A stretch of 23,351 nucleotides of DNA, taken from the IMG/VR virus record IMGVR_UViG_3300044491_002339, positions 1 to 23,351 of that record; one strand, given 5' to 3'. The notes under the pieces were generated by a model. The model saw nothing but the letters and a program-made list of their open reading frames with translations, did no database searches and was not told the DNA's origin. The translations under genes were made by a program, and so were the position numbers. Origin of the DNA: a virus. Of the stretch, positions 23,337-23,351 are shown piece after piece; positions within the stretch are counted from its first letter, which is position 1, and the number at the start of each line of letters is the position of its first letter.

Positions 23337-23351
23337 ATGGCTAAACAGGAA
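23337..23351 (+). CDS. Start of a further gene (cut by window end)
   Basis: ATG at 23337, five bases after the previous stop, begins MAKQE and runs off the window. The spacing fits the dense gene packing here, but nothing can be said of the product. Confidence 0.4.

Overview
The window is a stretch of the late (virion) region of a large tailed phage. It is AT-rich, every gene lies on the plus strand, and genes are packed with gaps usually under 40 bases. The order portal, acidic scaffold-like protein, ~500-residue major capsid protein, conserved structural proteins, fibres/adhesins and connector proteins, together with the look of the portal and capsid proteins, points to a crAss-like phage (order Crassvirales) of a Bacteroidota host. 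This is recognition from memory, not a database result. Supporting signs are two promoter-like sites of the Bacteroidota type (TTTG or TTTT, 19 nt, TAnnTTTA), almost no Shine-Dalgarno sequences before starts, and TAA as nearly the only stop codon.

Layout. (1) 1-7380, capsid block: 3' end of the portal gene, a scaffold-like protein, the major capsid protein, a strongly structured 186-base spacer, two conserved proteins, an auxiliary-capsid-like protein, and a strong terminator at 7330-7376. (2) 7388-19716, accessory adhesin/fibre block: a 190-residue structural protein, a 32-residue cysteine miniprotein, an 896-residue adhesin with a von Willebrand A (vWA) domain, a 1435-residue adhesin with tandem beta domains and a second vWA domain, a chymotrypsin-fold serine protease, a tail-collar fibre, a Cys-rich coiled-coil protein, and a run of small proteins sharing one ~75-residue module. 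The block closes with a terminator at 19755-19788. (3) 19898 to the end, connector block: a promoter, a calcineurin-like metallophosphoesterase, two head-tail connector (ring-type) candidates, a conserved small protein between them, and the first codons of another gene.

The most unusual part is block 2. Five proteins carry the same module, which I call DLYSD after its motif. It occurs alone (two proteins), with a Thr-rich stub (one), or followed by Thr/Ser linkers and large cargo domains (two). The linkers are ACN-codon repeats at the DNA level and recur between domains of several proteins; one cargo domain is found in two different proteins behind such linkers. This looks like an anchor-linker-cargo system for displaying exchangeable domains, including two MIDAS-type vWA domains, on the virion beside a serine protease. 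The sequence shows the modules and repeats directly; surface display and domain exchange are inference.
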